Shown here piece after piece: positions 48,674-58,207 of a DNA stretch of 64,000 bases. Each line of letters starts with the position of its first letter. The first letter of the stretch is position 1. The DNA lies in the NCBI RefSeq assembly GCF_007004645.1, contig NZ_ML660023.1:62001-126000 (forward strand). Direction: 5' to 3'. A program made the position numbers and the translations under genes. The stretch is from Aliiroseovarius halocynthiae. Its GTDB lineage: Bacteria; Pseudomonadota; Alphaproteobacteria; Rhodobacterales; Rhodobacteraceae. The notes beneath the pieces were generated by a model. The model was not told the origin of the DNA, ran no database searches, and saw only the letters and a list, made by a program, of their open reading frames with translations.

Positions 48674-48768
48674 GGTCGACGCTGACGGAATAACCACGCC
48701 AGCTGTGAAATATCCGGACGGCAACCGCAAGCTCTGGCGCTGGACGTAGAAAGCCCTATGGTCATCTT

Positions 48769-50346
48769 GTGACTCGTACTGTTTCGAATACCCTATTGCG
48801 CCTGTTTCGTGTGGCGATTGCTTCGGTCCTGATTGCAGGTTCTGCGGCCCAAGCACAGGACGTTACCTTAACGTCGCGCGACGGAACGATCGAGCTGACA
48901 GGCTATCTTCTGACCTTTGATGGCGAGTTCTACCGTGTGGATACCGAGTTCGGCATTTTGACCATCGACAGCTCGGGTGTAAGTTGTGATGGTCCGGGTT
49001 GCCCCAGTCTTGGGCCCTTTGTCGCAGAGCTGACAATCTCGGGTGCACATAATATGGGGGCGGTTCTGTTTCCTGCTTTGGTAGAAGGTTTCGCGCTGCG
49101 CAAAGGGTATGCGTTAAAACGCGAGGAAATTCAGGGCGTTGGAACGCTCTATTCGCTTTTGGAAGGCGGAACTGGGCAAGAGGTCGCGCGGTTTACCATC
49201 AAGCTGACCACCAGTTCCGAAGGGTTTGCAGATCTTCTTAGCCAGCAGGCCGATATGGTTCTGTCGATGCGGCAGGCAACCACGCGCGAACGCAGTTTGG
49301 CCCGTGATGCGGGCTTGGGCGATCTTCGGATCGCGCGTCAAAGCCGGGTTGCCGCTTTGGATGCGCTGGTGCCGATTGTGTCGCCGGGCAATCCTGTTAC
49401 CAAGATTTCGATTTCTCAGTTGGCCGCGATTTATGCGGGGAAAATCCAGAATTGGTCCGAACTTGGGGGCGAAGACGCTCCGATTACGCCCTATATGATG
49501 GATATCGAAGAAGGGTTCGGTCCGGTTTTCATGCAGGATGTGATCGCGGCGCAGGGTGCCACGCTGTCTGACCGCGTGGTGATCCACCCCACCAGCCGCA
49601 CGCTTGCGGACGCCATCGCCCGCGACCCATTTGGCATCGCGATGACCACCTATACGCAGCGCGGCAGCGGTGAAGTGGTCGAGCTTTCGGGAGGTTGCGG
49701 ATTTTCGGTTCATGCGTCGCGCGCGTCTATTAAGTCGGAAGATTATCCACTGACCATGCCGATGTTCCTGTATCTGCCCGAGCGCCGACTGCCGCAGGTT
49801 GGGCGCGAATTTCTGTCCTATCTGCGCACTGACAGCGCACAGTTCGTGACGCGCCGTGCGGGGTTTGTGGATCAAGCTCTGACCCGCCAATCAATACGCG
49901 CACAAGGGGATCGGATGGCCAACGCCGTTTCCACCGCTGGTGAAGAGGTCACACTGGAAGAATTGCAGCGGATGGTTCGTACCTTGAACGGGCACGAGCG
50001 GCTGTCGATCAGCTTTCGATTTGAAGGGGGTTCAACCCTTTTGGATGCACCGTCGCGGTCGAACGTCGCCCTGCTGGCTGAAGCATTGGAAAGCGGTCGC
50101 TTTGACGGTAAGCAACTGTCATTCATTGGTTTTTCCGACGGGCAAGGCGCAGCCGAGCAAAACAGAAATCTGTCAGAACGCCGCGCACGCGCCGTGCGTG
50201 ACCAGGTTCTGGCGCAGCTGGAAGCGTTCGATCCTGCGCGTGTTCAGATGCTGATTGACGCCTTTGGCGAAGCCATGCCGATGGCGTGTGATGACAGCGC
50301 TTGGGGTCGCAGTGTGAACCGCCGGGTCGAAATTTGGGTTAACTGA
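48769..50346 (+). CDS. Phosphate-binding-like (PstS-type) protein fused to OmpA domain
   Basis: 525 residues with a signal peptide (about 1-29, ending SAAQAQ). The middle, about residues 75-350, is a substrate-binding-protein fold like PstS (LTISGAHNMGAVLFPALVEGF; PGNPVTKISISQLAAIYAGKIQNWSELGG). The C-terminal part is an OmpA/MotB peptidoglycan-binding domain: LSFIGFSDGQGAAEQNRNLSERRARAVRDQ and NRRVEIWVN. It would hold a ligand-binding domain against the cell wall. Ligand unknown; no pst genes are nearby. The start is GTG. Confidence 0.85.
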   Translation: MTRTVSNTLLRLFRVAIASVLIAGSAAQAQDVTLTSRDGTIELTGYLLTFDGEFYRVDTEFGILTIDSSGVSCDGPGCPSLGPFVAELTISGAHNMGAVLFPALVEGFALRKGYALKREEIQGVGTLYSLLEGGTGQEVARFTIKLTTSSEGFADLLSQQADMVLSMRQATTRERSLARDAGLGDLRIARQSRVAALDALVPIVSPGNPVTKISISQLAAIYAGKIQNWSELGGEDAPITPYMMDIEEGFGPVFMQDVIAAQGATLSDRVVIHPTSRTLADAIARDPFGIAMTTYTQRGSGEVVELSGGCGFSVHASRASIKSEDYPLTMPMFLYLPERRLPQVGREFLSYLRTDSAQFVTRRAGFVDQALTRQSIRAQGDRMANAVSTAGEEVTLEELQRMVRTLNGHERLSISFRFEGGSTLLDAPSRSNVALLAEALESGRFDGKQLSFIGFSDGQGAAEQNRNLSERRARAVRDQVLAQLEAFDPARVQMLIDAFGEAMPMACDDSAWGRSVNRRVEIWVN

Positions 50347-50352
50347 AGGTTT

Positions 50353-51126
50353 CTAGAGATACCCTTCGGACCGAAAGCTCAGTTCCGTCGATTTTCCGAT
50401 AATTAGATGATCGTGCAGCGCAATTCCCAGCGCCTTTGCTGCGTCATGTACTTGTGCCGTCATCTGTATGTCGCTCTCAGACGGGGTTGGATCGCCAGAC
50501 GGGTGATTATGCACCAAAATCAATGCCGAGGCATTCAGCTCCAACGCACGCTTTACCACTTCACGCGGGTAAACCGGCACGTGATCCACGGTGCCTTTCG
50601 CCTGTTCCTCGTCCGCGATCAGCACGTTTTTACGGTCCAGAAACAGCACGCGGAACTGTTCCGTATCGCGATGCGCCATTGTGGTGTGGCAATAGTCCAG
50701 AACCGCGTCCCAGCTGGAAATCACATGCCGTTGGATTACCTTGGACCGTGCCATGCGGTGGGCTGCAGCTTCGATAATCTTTAGGTCGGTGATGACGGTA
50801 TCGCCAATTCCAGACACTGAACGCAGCCGATCTGCGGGCGCGGTGACCACGCGGTTAAAGTCGCCAAACGTGTCCAGCAATTCGCGTGCGATGGGTTTCA
50901 CATCGCGTCGCGGGATGGATCGGAACAGCAAAAGCTCCAACAGTTCGTAATCCGGCATGGCTTGCGCCCCACCCTCATTGAACCGCGCGCGCAGCCGTTG
51001 CCGATGATCCTTGATATACGAGGGAAGCTTGCCCGGTGTCACTTCAATCGGAACCGCAGGCGCTTCGTCCGTATCGAACAGGCTTTGCGGCATTTCGGCG
51101 AATTGGAATTCACTGTGTTCGGTCAT
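50353..51126 (-). CDS. radC: RadC family protein (JAB/MPN domain)
   Basis: 257 residues: an N-terminal helix-hairpin-helix part (LLELLLFRSIPRRDVKPIARELL; VSGIGDTVITDLKIIEAA) and a C-terminal MPN domain with the metal site HNHPSGDPTPSESD. The old DNA repair role was withdrawn; the true function is not known. Its 3' end is six bases from the OmpA-fusion gene, convergent. Confidence 0.94.
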   Translation of the reverse strand: MTEHSEFQFAEMPQSLFDTDEAPAVPIEVTPGKLPSYIKDHRQRLRARFNEGGAQAMPDYELLELLLFRSIPRRDVKPIARELLDTFGDFNRVVTAPADRLRSVSGIGDTVITDLKIIEAAAHRMARSKVIQRHVISSWDAVLDYCHTTMAHRDTEQFRVLFLDRKNVLIADEEQAKGTVDHVPVYPREVVKRALELNASALILVHNHPSGDPTPSESDIQMTAQVHDAAKALGIALHDHLIIGKSTELSFRSEGYL

Positions 51127-51175
51127 GGGCTCAGACTGCCCCAGAACTGGTGAATGAAAGGTTAACGCCTGCCTG

Positions 51176-51214
51176 AAAAAGAAAACGCCCCGGCGTCTTC
51201 ACAACACCGGGGCG
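51176..51214 (-). terminator. Intrinsic terminator of dnaK-dnaJ
   Basis: On the minus strand, CGCCCCGG and CCGGGGCG form an 8-bp stem with a 13-base loop, followed by TTTTCTTTTT. It begins 21 bases after the dnaJ stop. Confidence 0.85.
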
Positions 51215-51235
51215 CAAGGCTTGCTGAAAGGCAGT

Positions 51236-52378
51236 TTAGCCTTTCATGCTGTCCCAAAAGCTTCTGACTTTGGTAAAGAAATTCGAGCTTTCGGGGTTAT
51301 TTTCTTCCGACAGTTTCTCGAACTCGCGCAGCAGATCTTTCTGTTGCGAGGTCAGGTTGACCGGCGTTTCAACTGCCAGCTCGATGTACATGTCGCCGTT
51401 GGGTCCACCACGCAGACCGGGCATACCCTTCGAGCGCAGACGCATCTGACGGCCAGATTGGCTGCCTGCCGGGATCTTCACGCGCGAACGGCCACCATCG
51501 ATGGTCGGTACCTCGATATCGCCACCAAGGGCAGCGGCGCTCATCGATACCGGAACGCGGCAATGCAAATGCGTGCCTTCACGGTCGAAGATGGCGTGAT
51601 CTGTCACTTCGATGAAGATGTACAGATCGCCCGACGGTCCGCCGCGCATGCCTGCTTCGCCTTCGCCGGCTAGACGAATCCGCGTGCCGGTTTCAACACC
51701 AGCAGGGATGTTCACAGCCAGCGACCGTTCCTTTTCCGTGCGTCCTGCACCGTGGCAGGATTTACAGGGGTTCTGGATCATCTGACCCGTGCCCTGACAG
51801 GTCGGACAGGCGCGTTCGACAGTAAAGAAACCTTGCTGCGCACGCACTTTACCCATGCCTTGACAGGTTGGGCACACAGTGGGTTCCGCACCGCTTTCCG
51901 AGCCCGTGCCGTGGCATTCTTCACAAGCGACCGAGGTCGGTACGTTGATGGTCTTTTGCAGGCCCGAGAATGCCTCTTCCAGCGTGACGCGCAAGTTATA
52001 ACGCAGATCAGATCCGCGTTGGGCACGTGCGCGGCCACCGCCACGTCCGCCGCCCATAAAGTCGCCGAACAGATCGTCAAACACGTCCGAGAACGCGCTG
52101 GCGAAATCACCTTGGCCCGGATGTCCGCCACCGGGGCGTCCACCCATACCACCCTCAAAGGCGGCATGGCCAAAGCGGTCATAGGCCGCTTTCTTTTCGG
52201 CGTCCTTCAAGACGTCATAGGCTTCGTTCACTTCTTTGAACTGTGCCTCGGCGTTTGGGTTGTCCGAATTGCGGTCTGGGTGCAGCTCTTTGGCTTTCTT
52301 GCGATAGGCTTTCTTCAGCTCGTCTGCCGAAGCGCCCTTATCAGCGCCAAGAACGTCGTAATAGTCACGTTTTGCCAT
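51236..52378 (-). CDS. dnaJ: Chaperone DnaJ
   Basis: Hsp40 partner of DnaK. The 380-residue protein has a J domain with HPD ([10 protein letters not shown]) near residue 33, a glycine-rich stretch ([15 protein letters not shown] and GGGRGGGRA), four CxxCxGxG zinc repeats ([32 protein letters not shown]) and the C-terminal substrate domain. It is 65 bases downstream of dnaK on the same strand. Confidence 0.97.
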   Translation of the reverse strand: MAKRDYYDVLGADKGASADELKKAYRKKAKELHPDRNSDNPNAEAQFKEVNEAYDVLKDAEKKAAYDRFGHAAFEGGMGGRPGGGHPGQGDFASAFSDVFDDLFGDFMGGGRGGGRARAQRGSDLRYNLRVTLEEAFSGLQKTINVPTSVACEECHGTGSESGAEPTVCPTCQGMGKVRAQQGFFTVERACPTCQGTGQMIQNPCKSCHGAGRTEKERSLAVNIPAGVETGTRIRLAGEGEAGMRGGPSGDLYIFIEVTDHAIFDREGTHLHCRVPVSMSAAALGGDIEVPTIDGGRSRVKIPAGSQSGRQMRLRSKGMPGLRGGPNGDMYIELAVETPVNLTSQQKDLLREFEKLSEENNPESSNFFTKVRSFWDSMKG

Positions 52379-52443
52379 GGGGTCGTCTCCACTTGGGAGG
52401 GAGGCAGGGCCGCATTGCAGCCCCGCCCTTTAACCTAAGCGAC

Positions 52444-54360
52444 TTAGCGTTTGCTGTCGTCGAGGTCTTCGAAATCGGCATCGACGATGTCATCGTCTAC
52501 GGCCGAGGGGCCGTCTGCCTCTTCCGGGGCTTCGCCGGCAGCTTCTTCCTGCTGCGACTTATAGATCGCTTCGCCCAGCTTCATGGCCGCTTCGGTCACG
52601 TTTTGAACGCCGCCCTTGATCTTGTCAGCCGAGGCGTCCTCTTTCTCGAGGTCGTCTTTCAGAGCAGCAATTGCCAGCTCGATGGCTTCGATCGTGGTCG
52701 GGTCGACCTTGTCAGCATGCTCTTCCATCGACTTCTCGGTCGAGTGGATCAGGCTTTCCGCCTGGTTGCGGGCTTCGACAAGTTCCTTGCGGTCCTTATC
52801 GGCCTCGGCATTGGCTTCAGCGTCTTTCACCATTGCTTCGATGTCGTCATCCGACAGACCGCCCGAAGCTTGGATGGTGATTTTCTGCTCTTTGCCGGTG
52901 CCTTTGTCCTTGGCGCCCACTTCAACGATGCCGTTGGCGTCGATGTCGAAGGTCACCTCGATCTGAGGCAGGCCGCGCGGTGCGGGCGGGATGTCTTCCA
53001 GGTTAAACTGGCCCAGAATCTTGTTGTCCGCAGCCATTTCACGCTCACCTTGGAACACGCGCAGGGTCACGGCGTTCTGGTTGTCTTCCGCGGTCGAGAA
53101 AATCTGCGATTTCTTAGTCGGGATCGTCGTGTTGCGGTCGATCAGGCGGGTGAAAACACCGCCCAGCGTTTCGATACCCAGCGACAGCGGGGTCACGTCC
53201 AGAAGAACAACGTCTTTCACGTCGCCCTGCAGAACGCCGGCCTGAATGGCAGCACCCATGGCAACCACTTCGTCCGGGTTCACACCCTTGTGGGGTTCCT
53301 TGCCGAAGAACTTGGTGACCTCTTCGATCACTTTCGGCATGCGGGTCATACCGCCAACCAGAACCACTTCGTCAATGTCGCCAGTCGACAGACCAGCGTC
53401 TTTTAACGCAGCTTGGCACGGCTTGATCGAACGTTTGATCAGGTCCGACACAAGGCTTTCCAGCTTGGCGCGAGTCAGCTTCATGACCATGTGCAGCGGT
53501 GCACCATCAGCACCCATCGAGATGAAGGGCTGGTTGATTTCGGTCTGCGATGCGCTCGACAGTTCGATCTTGGCTTTCTCAGCGGCTTCTTTCAGACGCT
53601 GCAAGGCCATCTTGTCTTTCGACAGATCGACCTGGTTTTCTTTTTTGAATGTGTCGACCAGATACTGGACGATGCGCATGTCGAAGTCTTCACCACCAAG
53701 GAACGTGTCGCCGTTGGTCGATTTCACTTCGAATAGGCCGTCGTCGATTTCCAGGATGGTTACGTCGAAGGTACCACCACCAAGGTCATAAACCGCGATG
53801 GTTTGGGTTTCTTCTTTGTCCAGACCATAGGCCAAAGCAGCTGCAGTCGGTTCGTTGATGATACGCAGCACTTCCAGACCAGCGATCTTGCCGGCGTCTT
53901 TGGTGGCCTGACGCTGAGCGTCGTTGAAATATGCAGGCACGGTGATCACGGCCTGAGTGACGTCTTCACCCAGATAGCTTTCTGCCGTTTCTTTCATCTT
54001 GCCCAGAATGAAGGCCGAGATTTGCGAGGGCGAATACTTTTCGCCAGCAGCTTCAACCCATGCGTCGCCATTGCCGCCATCTACGATAGCGTACGGAACC
54101 AGCTTCTTGTCTTTTTCGACAGCCGGATCGTTCATGTTACGTCCGATCAGACGCTTCACGGCGAAGACGGTGTTGTCGGGGTTGGTGACAGCCTGACGTT
54201 TGGCGGGCTGGCCTACCAGACGCTCTTCATCTTTGAAGGCGACGATCGAAGGCGTGGTACGTGCACCTTCTGCGTTTTCAATAACTCGCGGCTGCGAGCC
54301 GTCCATGATGGCAACACACGAGTTCGTGGTGCCGAGGTCGATACCGATGACTTTGGCCAT
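52444..54360 (-). CDS. dnaK: Chaperone DnaK (Hsp70)
   Basis: The main Hsp70 chaperone. The 638-residue protein has [16 protein letters not shown] at the N-terminus, [31 protein letters not shown] and [10 protein letters not shown] in the ATPase domain, and ends with an acidic tail ([20 protein letters not shown]). I use the ATG of MAKVIG (GAGAGG nine bases upstream), not the TTG two codons earlier. Confidence 0.98.
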   Translation of the reverse strand: MAKVIGIDLGTTNSCVAIMDGSQPRVIENAEGARTTPSIVAFKDEERLVGQPAKRQAVTNPDNTVFAVKRLIGRNMNDPAVEKDKKLVPYAIVDGGNGDAWVEAAGEKYSPSQISAFILGKMKETAESYLGEDVTQAVITVPAYFNDAQRQATKDAGKIAGLEVLRIINEPTAAALAYGLDKEETQTIAVYDLGGGTFDVTILEIDDGLFEVKSTNGDTFLGGEDFDMRIVQYLVDTFKKENQVDLSKDKMALQRLKEAAEKAKIELSSASQTEINQPFISMGADGAPLHMVMKLTRAKLESLVSDLIKRSIKPCQAALKDAGLSTGDIDEVVLVGGMTRMPKVIEEVTKFFGKEPHKGVNPDEVVAMGAAIQAGVLQGDVKDVVLLDVTPLSLGIETLGGVFTRLIDRNTTIPTKKSQIFSTAEDNQNAVTLRVFQGEREMAADNKILGQFNLEDIPPAPRGLPQIEVTFDIDANGIVEVGAKDKGTGKEQKITIQASGGLSDDDIEAMVKDAEANAEADKDRKELVEARNQAESLIHSTEKSMEEHADKVDPTTIEAIELAIAALKDDLEKEDASADKIKGGVQNVTEAAMKLGEAIYKSQQEEAAGEAPEEADGPSAVDDDIVDADFEDLDDSKR

Positions 54361-54699
54361 GCTCAAAATCCTCTCTTAAGGCGATGTTGCGGGAGCCGAC
54401 CTTGCAAAGCATCGGCCCCAGATCCCAGATTTTTACCGGTTCAGGGTTAATCCATCTCCGGCGTCTCGGCGTATATAAGTAGGCAAAATGGGGCCTGCAA
54501 GCGGTCGCGTGCCCCTATTGACGCAAAATTCAGAGATAACTTGAGGTTTTGCTGGACTGAAGCGGGTTTGCCACGCACGGATGCCCGAATTTCGGCGCTA
54601 GTTTGCCTAGCGGTAGACGGGTCCAAGCAACTTTCGGGATGCCTCGGAAATGCTGCGCGTATGGCTGACTTCGTAATGCGGGAATGCTAGGGCTTGAGG
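54361..54699. other. Intergenic region, dnaK to hydrolase gene
   Basis: A 339-base divergent gap. The left half holds the dnaK leader and promoter. In the right half, from about 54510 to 54690, I see no gene, hairpin or strong promoter; the minus-strand frame there has no family resemblance. Confidence 0.6.
54473..54501 (-). promoter_or_regulatory. Probable dnaK promoter (RpoH type)
   Basis: On the minus strand, CTTG is followed by 18 bases and CTTATAT, an exact match to the alphaproteobacterial RpoH form CTTG-N17/18-CYTATNT. The same bases contain TTGCAG-N17-TATATA, so the housekeeping sigma factor could also read it. It lies 113 bases before the dnaK start. Confidence 0.6.
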
Positions 54700-55404
54700 A
54701 TGAATATTGTTCTTCTTCCGGGGCTGGATGGCACAGGCAGTTTGCTGGTTGAAATACGTGATCTTCTTGCATCACATTATCCGGTCACGGCTTTGTCCTA
54801 TCCAACGGATATGGCCACATATGACGAGCTGCAGCAGTGGGTCATGCGGTCACTGCCAGACGGCAATTTCGTCCTCGTGGCTGAGTCGTTCTCGGGCCCC
54901 CTAGCGGCAATGATCCGCGCGAAAAACCTGCCCAATCATCTTGGAACTGTCTTCGTCGCGACTTTCGCGCGCAGTCCACGTCGTGTCCCTTCCTGTTTGA
55001 CCTATCTGTTGCGAATTGTGCCGGTAAGGTCTCTGTTTCTGGCACGCCTTGTGCAACCAGCCCTCATGGGGAAGTGGTCTGATGTCGAGTTTGCCAAACG
55101 CTTCGCGCAGGCGATGGCTATTATTCCAGCCAAGACGCTTTCCCGGCGCTTGGCAGAAGTTCTCAATGTTGATGTGACTTCGGAACTGCGCATGTCTTCT
55201 GCGCCAATGTCGTATCTGCGCGCCACGCATGATCGACTAATCCCTGCAAAGATGTCTGGCGATTTTGCCGCAAATGGCAGCCAACTTAGCGATGTGGATG
55301 GCCCCCACTTCCTTTTGCAAGCGAATGCGTCTGACGCAGGTGCGCAGATCGTTGCATTCTGCGGTTCCGTCGAGCGCTGTTCAAATTCAAACGCATCCAA
55401 CTGA
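54700..55404 (+). CDS. Alpha/beta hydrolase fold protein
   Basis: 234 residues; a compact alpha/beta hydrolase. IVLLPGLDGTGSLL is the oxyanion region, VLVAESFSG is the nucleophile elbow (E-S-F-S-G, where G-x-S-x-G is usual), ATHDRLIP holds the acid and GPHFLLQ the histidine. Substrate unknown. The ATG has AGGG seven bases upstream; the TTG two codons before it is less likely. It converges on the ABC permease gene. Confidence 0.75.
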   Translation: MNIVLLPGLDGTGSLLVEIRDLLASHYPVTALSYPTDMATYDELQQWVMRSLPDGNFVLVAESFSGPLAAMIRAKNLPNHLGTVFVATFARSPRRVPSCLTYLLRIVPVRSLFLARLVQPALMGKWSDVEFAKRFAQAMAIIPAKTLSRRLAEVLNVDVTSELRMSSAPMSYLRATHDRLIPAKMSGDFAANGSQLSDVDGPHFLLQANASDAGAQIVAFCGSVERCSNSNASN

Positions 55405-55431
55405 GAGGCGTTCCGACGGTGACCTTAGGTG

Positions 55432-56253
55432 TCACTGGCGAGCGGCCCAGCTGGCGGATACGTGCTTGCGCGAGTAGTTTTCGCCCATGAAGCCGATCAG
55501 CATGATTACGAACGAAAAGACCAGCGGATACATCCAGTTTGTATAGTGTGGATTGTAGTTGATGAAAGTGAACCCTCGTGTCTGATCAACAATGTGGAAC
55601 AAGGGGTTCCAGCTGACCATCGCGATAAGATAAAAAGGGGCCGAGTTGGCGACGAACATCTTGCCCGACGCAAACATATTTACGCGCATATAAATCGTTT
55701 GCGAGATGCCTGTGAGCTGCGGAAACCACGGCTTTAGTGCCAGAAAAACCAGGCCAATGGCCGCACCGTTGAACCAAGCCAGAAGGATCATCATAAACGC
55801 CTGAATGGGCCTGTAAATCTCAATCGGTGTGAAGGCAGTGTGATAGATGATTAGGATAAGCATGATGCAAAGAACTTGAATGTATAGCGATCCCAATGCG
55901 GCTGAAACCATTGCAACAAAAGTGTTCATAGGTGCGTGCTGCATCATTGGATGGGATGGCCCTGATGATCCCGCAACTGAGCCCATCGCTTTGACATTCG
56001 TGATGAAGATGAAAATCCCGGACATGATATACAGCAAAAAATCACCCCGCAATGCTGCCCCGCGCAATCCAAGCAGTTCGAACATTACAAAGAACACGGC
56101 AACCATCATCACGACCTGAATCATGTTTATCGCGATGGCTGCAAATGCATTTGTGTGCTTGCTGCGAATGCTGTGTGCAGTCATGTGGAAGATGACCGCG
56201 AACATCGACAATGTTACAGACAGCTGCGTTTGTTTCTTTTTTGCCTCGAACAT
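55432..56253 (-). CDS. ABC-2 type polysaccharide export permease (KpsM/Wzm-like)
   Basis: 273 residues, six or so membrane helices, N-terminal cytoplasmic stretch FEAKKKQTQLSVTLSMFAVIFH. It resembles permeases that export capsule or O-antigen chains through the inner membrane. No ATPase partner (KpsT/Wzt) adjoins it; the neighbours are a convergent hydrolase and divergent cysQ. The codons are less GC-rich than in neighbours, with many AT-ending codons and methionines, which suggests transfer. Confidence 0.8.
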   Translation of the reverse strand: MFEAKKKQTQLSVTLSMFAVIFHMTAHSIRSKHTNAFAAIAINMIQVVMMVAVFFVMFELLGLRGAALRGDFLLYIMSGIFIFITNVKAMGSVAGSSGPSHPMMQHAPMNTFVAMVSAALGSLYIQVLCIMLILIIYHTAFTPIEIYRPIQAFMMILLAWFNGAAIGLVFLALKPWFPQLTGISQTIYMRVNMFASGKMFVANSAPFYLIAMVSWNPLFHIVDQTRGFTFINYNPHYTNWMYPLVFSFVIMLIGFMGENYSRKHVSASWAARQ

Positions 56254-56384
56254 TGCGTACCCTTAAGCGGCGATACTGTGGGTTTTAACAGGGAATTCTT
56301 GCTGATCCTTTACCGGTTGATCATAAGGGGCGGGCAAAATGTTATCAACAAGGCCGGATTGGGCCATATTTAAGGAGCACTGTC

Positions 56385-57182
56385 TTGGATTTTGATCGTC
56401 TGGAAACCGTCATGCGCACTCTGGCACTTGAAGCTGGGGACGTGATTATGGAGATCTACAACTCGGACGATTTCGATGTGCGTGCCAAGTCGGATGACAG
56501 CCCTGTCACCGCAGCAGACGAAGCAGCGGATGCGCTGATTTCTGCCGGTCTGCGTGCTGCCTTCCCGGATGTGCTTTTGGTCACGGAAGAACAAGCCGAC
56601 AGCCACAGTGAACAGGCCAGAGAATTCCTGATTGTCGACCCTCTGGACGGTACGAAAGAGTTCATTCACCGTCGCGGCGACTTCACTGTGAACATCGCCT
56701 ATGTCAAAGACGGCACCCCAGTACGCGGCGTGGTTTATGCCCCTGCCAAGGGCCGTATGTTCTTTACCCGTGCGGATGGCGAAAGCGTGGAAGAGCAAAG
56801 CCCATTTGCAAAAGACACCGTGGGGACTTTGTCGCCAATCAATGTGTCGACGCCTGACAATGATGCATTGTTCATCGTGGCCTCGAAATCGCACCGCGAC
56901 CAAGCGACCGAGGATTACATCAATAAATACAACGTCAAAGACAGCAAATCGGCGGGCAGCTCGTTGAAGTTCTGTCTGGTCGCCACGGGCGAAGCAGATC
57001 TCTATCCCCGCGTTGGCCGCACGATGGAATGGGATACCGCTGCGGGTCATGCCGTTCTGAAAGGTGCAGGCGGTGACGTGGTACGTTTCGACGATCACAC
57101 CCCACTGACCTATGGCAAGCCGATCTATGAGAACCCGTTCTTCATCGCCTATGCGCCGGGTGTCGGACTGAAAGAGGCCTGA
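56385..57182 (+). CDS. cysQ: 3'(2'),5'-bisphosphate nucleotidase CysQ
   Basis: Converts PAP (3'-phosphoadenosine 5'-phosphate) to AMP, clearing the by-product of PAPS-using sulfotransferases. The 265-residue protein has DPLDGTKEFIHRRGDFTVNIAY (metal-binding core) and the C-terminal EWDTAAGHAVLKGAGGDV. The start is TTG: AAGGAG is seven bases upstream and no ATG is suitable. It is seven bases from kdsB and may share its transcript. Confidence 0.94.
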   Translation: MDFDRLETVMRTLALEAGDVIMEIYNSDDFDVRAKSDDSPVTAADEAADALISAGLRAAFPDVLLVTEEQADSHSEQAREFLIVDPLDGTKEFIHRRGDFTVNIAYVKDGTPVRGVVYAPAKGRMFFTRADGESVEEQSPFAKDTVGTLSPINVSTPDNDALFIVASKSHRDQATEDYINKYNVKDSKSAGSSLKFCLVATGEADLYPRVGRTMEWDTAAGHAVLKGAGGDVVRFDDHTPLTYGKPIYENPFFIAYAPGVGLKEA

Positions 57183-57188
57183 CCCGGC

Positions 57189-57992
57189 ATGGCGACGCTG
57201 ATTGTCATCCCGGCGCGTTATGCCTCGACCCGGTATCCGGGTAAGGCGCTTGCGCCGCTCAAGGGGGCGACGGGTCAAAATAAGACCCTAATCCACCGCA
57301 GTTGGGAGGCCGCGCAGGCTGTGCGTGGTGTTGAGCGTGTGGTTGTCGCGACGGATGATGATCGCATCCGCGTCGAGGCTGAAGGCTTCGGAGCCGAGGT
57401 TGTGATGACCTCAGACAGCTGTGAAAACGGGACCGAGCGCTGCGCTGAAGTCCTGACCGCGTTGGGCAGTGACTTTGACATCATTATTAACCTGCAAGGT
57501 GATGCGCCCCTTACGCCACCCTGGTTCGTGGAAGAGCTTGTGTCCGCCCTGAAGGTCCACCCGACTGCTGAGGTGGCGACCCCTGTCTTGCGCTGTGACG
57601 GGCGGGCGTTGAACGGCTTCCTTGAAGACCGCAAAGCCGGGCGTGTCGGGGCAACTACGGCGGTGTTTGGGGCCGAAGGAAAGGCGCTCTATTTTTCGAA
57701 AGAGGTGATCCCCTATACGCAAGGAAACGGTTGGTCGGACCAAGATCAGACACCGGTCTTTCACCACGTAGGTGTCTATGCTTATCGTCCGTCGGCTTTG
57801 GCGGCCTATCCACTATGGCCTGCCGGTCCACTTGAGCAACTGGAAGGGCTTGAGCAGCTTCGGTTCTTGGAACGTGACAAGCCTGTCCTTTGTGTTGAAG
57901 TGGAGGCCCGATCTCGCCAATTCTGGGAAGTGAATAATCCCGAAGACACTCCGAAGATCGAAGCGATCTTGCAAGAGCTTGAGATCGAATAG
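57189..57992 (+). CDS. kdsB: 3-deoxy-manno-octulosonate cytidylyltransferase
   Basis: Makes CMP-Kdo, the donor for the lipopolysaccharide core and for Kdo linkers of group 2 capsules. The 267-residue protein has IPARYASTRYPGKALAPLKG at the N-terminus, VVATDDDRI, NLQGDAPL and HHVGVYAYR. Besides core lipopolysaccharide, a second copy for capsule use is common; which one this is cannot be told. Confidence 0.95.
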   Translation: MATLIVIPARYASTRYPGKALAPLKGATGQNKTLIHRSWEAAQAVRGVERVVVATDDDRIRVEAEGFGAEVVMTSDSCENGTERCAEVLTALGSDFDIIINLQGDAPLTPPWFVEELVSALKVHPTAEVATPVLRCDGRALNGFLEDRKAGRVGATTAVFGAEGKALYFSKEVIPYTQGNGWSDQDQTPVFHHVGVYAYRPSALAAYPLWPAGPLEQLEGLEQLRFLERDKPVLCVEVEARSRQFWEVNNPEDTPKIEAILQELEIE

Positions 57993-58063
57993 CCTTGGTT
58001 ACGTCTCGGAGCGCCTAATACACGTGCTGAAAAAAGTCGTGAAATCTTGCCGATTGCTCTAGT

Positions 58064-58168
58064 ATGACTAAAAAAGACCATGATGTTTTAGAATTTATAA
58101 ATTACAGATTGAATGAAATCAGCGCAGCCCTAGTGCGATGCACGCCTGTATTAAGCAGACGACAATGA
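58064..58168 (+). CDS. Possible short ORF, LexA-like N-terminal remnant (doubtful)
   Basis: A 34-codon frame, MTKKDHDVLEFINYRLNE then ISAALVRCTPVLSRRQ, in the 215-base, AT-rich gap before galU. The start faintly resembles the first helix of LexA-type winged helices. There is no Shine-Dalgarno. It may be a chance frame or a relic. Confidence 0.15.
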   Translation: MTKKDHDVLEFINYRLNEISAALVRCTPVLSRRQ

Positions 58169-58207
58169 TATGAGGGTACTGCGGCGATATGTACAAAGGT
58201 GAATTTA

